From the NCBI GenBank assembly GCA_023229505.1, contig JALNZD010000046.1, positions 1 through 33,751 of the forward strand: a DNA stretch of 33,751 nt, in the 5' to 3' direction. Below are positions 30,629 to 33,751 of this stretch, piece after piece. The position numbers were made by a program, and so were the translations under genes. The stretch's first letter is position 1. Every line of letters starts with the position of its first letter. Source of the stretch: Bacteroidales bacterium. GTDB taxonomy: Bacteria > Bacteroidota > Bacteroidia > Bacteroidales > JAGOPY01. Under the pieces are notes generated by a model. It saw nothing but the letters and a program-made list of their open reading frames with translations. It had not been told where the DNA came from and made no database searches.

Positions 30629-33094
30629 ATGGGAACTGTTTTTTCATTCGGGAACAAACTACTTCAAAAGGAAGTCGCGAAACTGAACAACATCAAAAAA
30701 ATCGCCATCATCGGTTCGGGGACCATGGGTATTGGAATCGGTATCGACATTCTTAATAAAACGGGGTATGATGTCATTTTCATTGACGTGGCCGACAGTG
30801 CGCTGGAAAGGGCTTCAAGAGATATCGGCAGCCATTTTTCCAGCCTGGCGGATGGCGGCAGAATGCTGGAGGAACAGGCAAAAGCATGTCTTGCGCGGGT
30901 TTCCTATACGAAGGATTTCGCTCTCCTGGGCCAGGCAGAGATCATCTGGGAGGTAGCCACCGAACGGATCGACGTCAAGAAAGTGATTTTCGGGAACATC
31001 GGGAAATATGCCGACCCGAAAAAACTGGTATTTATCTTTTCCAACACATCATCGCATACTACTGCCGAACTGGCTGTCCTTTTCAACGACATGTATCTCA
31101 GGGATAAATTCCTGACCGGCCATGGTTATTTCCCGTTCCATGCAAACCGCCTGTTTGATGTTATGAAGGGGAAATATGCCACGGAAGAGACCTTCACAGC
31201 CGGGGTTGCATTCGCCGAACAGGTGCTGGAAAAGAAAGTCATTGCCCTGCGAAATGACCATCACGGTTACGTGGCCGACCCCATCTTTGAAGGTATGGGA
31301 GTTATCATGCAGTGGGATGTAAAAACCGCGCAGGACCTGGTGGAACTGCCCCAGGTATTTGAACTGCTTACGGCCAACCCGTTCCAGGTACTCGACCGTA
31401 CAGGCCATATGCCTTATACCGAGTGCGCCAAACATATGGGCAAAGCACTTCCGGCCCATGACCGGCTGAAGAGCCTCTACAACCAGGATGGCAGACATTA
31501 CCCGCAATGGATCGAATATCTGGAGAAATCTGGGAGGATCGGCATTAATTCAAAAGAGAAGGAAGGTTTCTTCAAATGGACAGGAGCAGCAAACCGGGAA
31601 AAGGTCACCGGCGTTTATGACCCCGTAAGTAAGTCCTATATTGCTCTCCCTGAGCCAAATCATCTTGATTACTGGTCATTGTCGGAAGCAACGGCCCTGG
31701 ATTACAGGGAATCAACCATCAAAGGGATCCGCGGACTGATACATATCGCGGAATCCAATGATAAGGGAGGCCGGACTTTCAGAAGATATGTGATCCCCGT
31801 CATGCTTTATGCGCTTGACCTTATCCAGGACCGGTACGCAACAGCCGCCGACATCGATTCTTCCACGAAGGTCGGGCTGCGATTTAAATTCGGGCTATGC
31901 GAGATCATTGACAAGTTCCTGGATCATTTCGGGATAGACGGTTTCATCAGGCTGGTTAAAAAATCAGGGCATGAAAATCCCGACAGGCTTGAACTCTATG
32001 ATCTTGACGGGAAGATGGGTCCGCGAAAAGACAAACCATCGATCCTGCATACCATGAAGAGCAATGGCTGGTCAAATCTACTTGGTTACGGCCGTATCTA
32101 TAGTACCCCGGTCAGCCAGCGCAACTTTTCAACCGGGGAGATGGATATTTATTATAACGATCTGCGTTACATTTATCCCTCCAAAAAGGAGAGGGTTGCC
32201 TCTGTTATTTTTGATAATCCGCTTCGCGGAAATGTCTGGAACCGGAACACTTTAGACCAGTTGGATCATGCAATTGGAATTTCGGTCGGGCTGTATGAAA
32301 AAGGGCTGTTGGGCGCTTTGCTTTTTACCGCTTCAGGCAAGGGAATGCGCATGCTCGGGGCCGATGCCAGGCAGTTCAATAAGGGATGGTTCGATGCAAA
32401 AACAGGGTACAAATTCGTTGGCGAGCAGGAAGTATCTTATTTCACAAAAGCCGGGATGAAACTGTTCCGGTTCATCCAGGAGATGCCGGTCTGGACCATC
32501 GGAGTCTTCGGAGAGAAATGGGGCGGCGGTGCTGAATTCAACTATTTCCTGAACCAGAGGTTTGACCTGGTGATGAGTGGGGTTGAATTTGACTCCCTCA
32601 AAAGGAAAAACGTTTTCCGGATCAAAAAGAACTATAACCAGCCCGAGATCGAATACGGGATACTGGGAGGCTTTGGCGCCGTGCAGGAGCTGGTGCGCCT
32701 CGGATTCGGGGAATCCCTCATAGATGAGCTTTTCCTGCAGGGATTGACGGCAACGCGTGCTTATGAGCTCGGGCTTTCAAACGGGATCAGCGAGGATGAA
32801 TACGAATTGCTGGAGCGGGCATTCGAATTGGCAAGGCTGAAACAGAAATATGCCGTTCCTTATTCGGTAGCCCTTTATAACCTTCAGAAAAAGAACGCAT
32901 TTGCCGAAGGGTGTAACGATGAGCGTCTGACCGGTGAAACCGGTGAAACATTCAATCCCGCAAAAAATCCTTATATTTCCACGGCGTTATTGCGCCTGCT
33001 TAACATGGGAGGACAAAATCCCCCGCTGAACCTTTCGGTACAGGGCAAATTGCCCGGCTGGGAGAATAATTATGACAAACTTTACGATCTTTAA
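30629..33094 (+). CDS. Divergent 3-hydroxyacyl-CoA dehydrogenase / enoyl-CoA hydratase fusion
   Basis: The 821-residue protein has an N-terminal 3-hydroxyacyl-CoA dehydrogenase unit (NAD motif GSGTMGIGI at 29-37, then SNTSSHTTAEL). A helical C-terminal dehydrogenase domain follows, and then a crotonase-like domain (GRIYSTPVS... IFDNPLRGNVW..., oxyanion loop WGGGAEFNYF). It is the likely 3-hydroxypimelyl-CoA dehydrogenase of this pathway. The usual catalytic HFFNP motif reads GHGYFPFHANRL, and the usual GFxxNR reads HGYVADP, so the active site departs from FadB/FadN. The order is also reversed relative to FadB (hydratase first). Its 3' location after the inserted restriction genes suggests that it was once next to the thiolase gene. 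Confidence 0.85.
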   Translation: MGTVFSFGNKLLQKEVAKLNNIKKIAIIGSGTMGIGIGIDILNKTGYDVIFIDVADSALERASRDIGSHFSSLADGGRMLEEQAKACLARVSYTKDFALLGQAEIIWEVATERIDVKKVIFGNIGKYADPKKLVFIFSNTSSHTTAELAVLFNDMYLRDKFLTGHGYFPFHANRLFDVMKGKYATEETFTAGVAFAEQVLEKKVIALRNDHHGYVADPIFEGMGVIMQWDVKTAQDLVELPQVFELLTANPFQVLDRTGHMPYTECAKHMGKALPAHDRLKSLYNQDGRHYPQWIEYLEKSGRIGINSKEKEGFFKWTGAANREKVTGVYDPVSKSYIALPEPNHLDYWSLSEATALDYRESTIKGIRGLIHIAESNDKGGRTFRRYVIPVMLYALDLIQDRYATAADIDSSTKVGLRFKFGLCEIIDKFLDHFGIDGFIRLVKKSGHENPDRLELYDLDGKMGPRKDKPSILHTMKSNGWSNLLGYGRIYSTPVSQRNFSTGEMDIYYNDLRYIYPSKKERVASVIFDNPLRGNVWNRNTLDQLDHAIGISVGLYEKGLLGALLFTASGKGMRMLGADARQFNKGWFDAKTGYKFVGEQEVSYFTKAGMKLFRFIQEMPVWTIGVFGEKWGGGAEFNYFLNQRFDLVMSGVEFDSLKRKNVFRIKKNYNQPEIEYGILGGFGAVQELVRLGFGESLIDELFLQGLTATRAYELGLSNGISEDEYELLERAFELARLKQKYAVPYSVALYNLQKKNAFAEGCNDERLTGETGETFNPAKNPYISTALLRLLNMGGQNPPLNLSVQGKLPGWENNYDKLYDL

Positions 33095-33142
33095 GAACTA
33101 TATCATTTAACTGTTTCTGGAAAAAATGAAAAATTTGTAACT

Positions 33143-33322
33143 TTACACTGGCTAAGGCATAGTTATGCCACATATTTACATGAGACGGGAATTGACAACA
33201 GGTTCATATAGGAGTTACCCGGGCACAAGAGCAGCCGTACGATGGAGATATACACACATGTCAGTTCCCGGAGCATACAGCTTATTCGCAATCCTTTTAA
33301 CGATTTATTACAATCAAAATAT
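33143..33322 (+). pseudogene. Tyrosine recombinase C-terminal remnant with in-frame stop
   Basis: Reading from 33143 gives LHWLRHSYATYLHETGIDN, then ELPGHKSSRTMEIYTHVSS and a tail NPFNDLLQSK. This contains the catalytic Arg-His (LRHSYAT), second His (GHKSS) and nucleophile Tyr (YTHV) of a site-specific recombinase. A TAG at 33209-33211 interrupts the frame, and the N-terminal two thirds are missing. It is therefore a decayed remnant, of the same general type as the intact gene that starts at 33511. Confidence 0.85.
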
Positions 33323-33333
33323 AACAACTCATA

Positions 33334-33415
33334 TAACACGCTACTCTTCATCGCCTATTCACATACCTATTGGCATGTATATAGGACTAAGGGGATAGCG
33401 GGTATAAGGTAGTTG
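33334..33415 (+). repeat. Palindromic repeat, right copy
   Basis: This is the plus-strand partner of the block at 704-784, with common segments CATCGCCTATTCACAT, CCTATT and ATAGCGGGTATAAGGTA. It starts about 11 bp after the recombinase remnant and can fold into an imperfect stem-loop, e.g. CCTATTCACATAC against GTATATAGG. Confidence 0.7.
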
Positions 33416-33421
33416 AACTAA

Positions 33422-33436
33422 ACCGCCGCTGGCGGT
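33422..33436. repeat. GC-rich perfect hairpin
   Basis: ACCGCC-GCT-GGCGGT is a 6-bp-arm perfect palindrome at the end of the decayed element, in otherwise AT-rich sequence. It may mark an element boundary. A terminator is less likely because no T-run follows beyond TCTTT. Confidence 0.5.
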
Positions 33437-33480
33437 GGTCTTTCAAGCATTTCTCTCTGTTTCAGGATATTTCGTATAAG

Positions 33481-33509
33481 GCAATATGTTAAACCTTAAA
33501 ACATATTGC
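33481..33509 (+). promoter_or_regulatory. Perfect 10-bp hairpin abutting the recombinase start codon
   Basis: GCAATATGTT, a 9-nt loop AAACCTTAA, and AACATATTGC form a perfect stem ending one base before the ATG at 33511. In mRNA it would occlude the ribosome entry region. In DNA it could be a recombinase binding site. Confidence 0.6.
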
Positions 33510-33510
33510 T

Positions 33511-33751
33511 ATGGGTACTTTACGAAAACAACTGATTCAGCAGATGCAGCTGAAAGGTTACAGTCCGGTAACCATCAAAACGTATGTGAGTAACATCGCG
33601 CAAATTGCATCATTTTACAATACGCCTGCGGACCTGCTTACGGTTGATCAAATCCGGGATTACATCTTGCTTAACATCACAGGGAAGAAACTAAGTAAAT
33701 CATGGATGAATTCGACCATCAGCGCTGTTAAAATTCTTTTTTGTGAGGTGT
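33511..33751 (+). CDS. Tyrosine recombinase/integrase, N-terminal part cut by window edge
   Basis: The 80 complete codons give MGTLRKQLIQQMQLKGYSPV and continue through a helical core-binding (SAM-like) domain with VTIKTYVSNIAQIASFY and the KLSKSWMNSTISAVKILF region. This is the DNA-binding N-terminal half of XerC/D-type integrases that are common on Bacteroidota mobile elements. The catalytic half lies beyond the window. The gene lies 190 bp after the remnant of a related recombinase, so recombinase genes have inserted here more than once. Confidence 0.85.
   Translation, partial: MGTLRKQLIQQMQLKGYSPVTIKTYVSNIAQIASFYNTPADLLTVDQIRDYILLNITGKKLSKSWMNSTISAVKILFCEV

Noticed and set aside
1..33751. 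CRISPR arrays, tRNA or rRNA genes, riboswitches
   Set aside because: I saw no regular repeat-spacer pattern, no cloverleaf with CCA-type end and no conserved rRNA segments; the direct repeats present are short-period or coding.

Overview
The window looks like a Bacteroidota chromosome (or a contig from an uncultured anaerobe of that phylum). The evidence is indirect. Good matches to the Bacteroidota -7 element TAnnTTTG lie upstream of several genes, and Shine-Dalgarno sequences are mostly absent. The flanking genes are of types common in that phylum (PorT-like outer-membrane barrel, HlyD/VTC/DUF4956 operon, Bacteroidota-type tyrosine recombinase), and AT-rich spacers carry degenerate 7-bp repeats. 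There is no rRNA, so the phylum is an inference.

The core of the window is an anaerobic benzoyl-CoA degradation locus built around two divergent gene sets. Leftward (17191 to 5792) runs a complete, colinear bamB-C-D-E-F-G-H-I set. It encodes the ATP-independent class II benzoyl-CoA reductase: the tungsten AOR-family subunit BamB, ferredoxin BamC, HdrD-like BamD, double HdrA-like BamE, MvhD-like BamF, and the NuoE/F/G-like BamG, BamH and BamI. A MobB-like P-loop NTPase follows. Rightward (17457 to 33094) run an ADP-forming acyl-CoA synthetase, a ketopantoate-reductase-family dehydrogenase, Had, Oah (BamA) and Dch, i.e. the whole 'upper' ring-opening route downstream of the dienoyl-CoA. Next come a 2-hydroxyacyl-CoA dehydratase/BcrB-type Fe-S protein with its ATPase activator, a thiolase, and a large divergent 3-hydroxyacyl-CoA dehydrogenase/enoyl-CoA hydratase fusion. 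Together these would convert benzoyl-CoA to dienoyl-CoA, 6-hydroxy- and 6-oxocyclohexenoyl-CoA and 3-hydroxypimelyl-CoA, and then to acetyl-CoA plus glutaryl-CoA. The divergent promoter region (17192-17456) holds a perfect 9-bp-arm inverted repeat placed between the two predicted promoters, a good operator candidate. No transcription factor gene is in the window.

An AT-rich type IIG restriction-modification gene plus a small partner (27066-30555) sits between the thiolase and the dehydrogenase/hydratase gene, on the same strand, and looks inserted.

The left flank (1-5700) holds a truncated IS3-like transposase, a tail-anchored protein with five CCHC zinc knuckles, a palindromic repeat, a small antitoxin-like ORF, a pirin with an in-frame octapeptide repeat, an outer-membrane barrel gene bracketed by 34-bp inverted repeats, and a HlyD/VTC/DUF4956 operon. 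The right flank (33095-33751) has a tyrosine recombinase remnant, a second, inverted copy of the left palindromic repeat, and the start of an intact recombinase gene. The catabolic block is therefore bracketed by mobile-element debris.

The most notable points are the full class II reductase set in a Bacteroidota-like background, the ATP-dependent Fe-S protein/activase pair embedded beside an ATP-independent reductase, the putative shared operator, and the heptameric spacer repeats.
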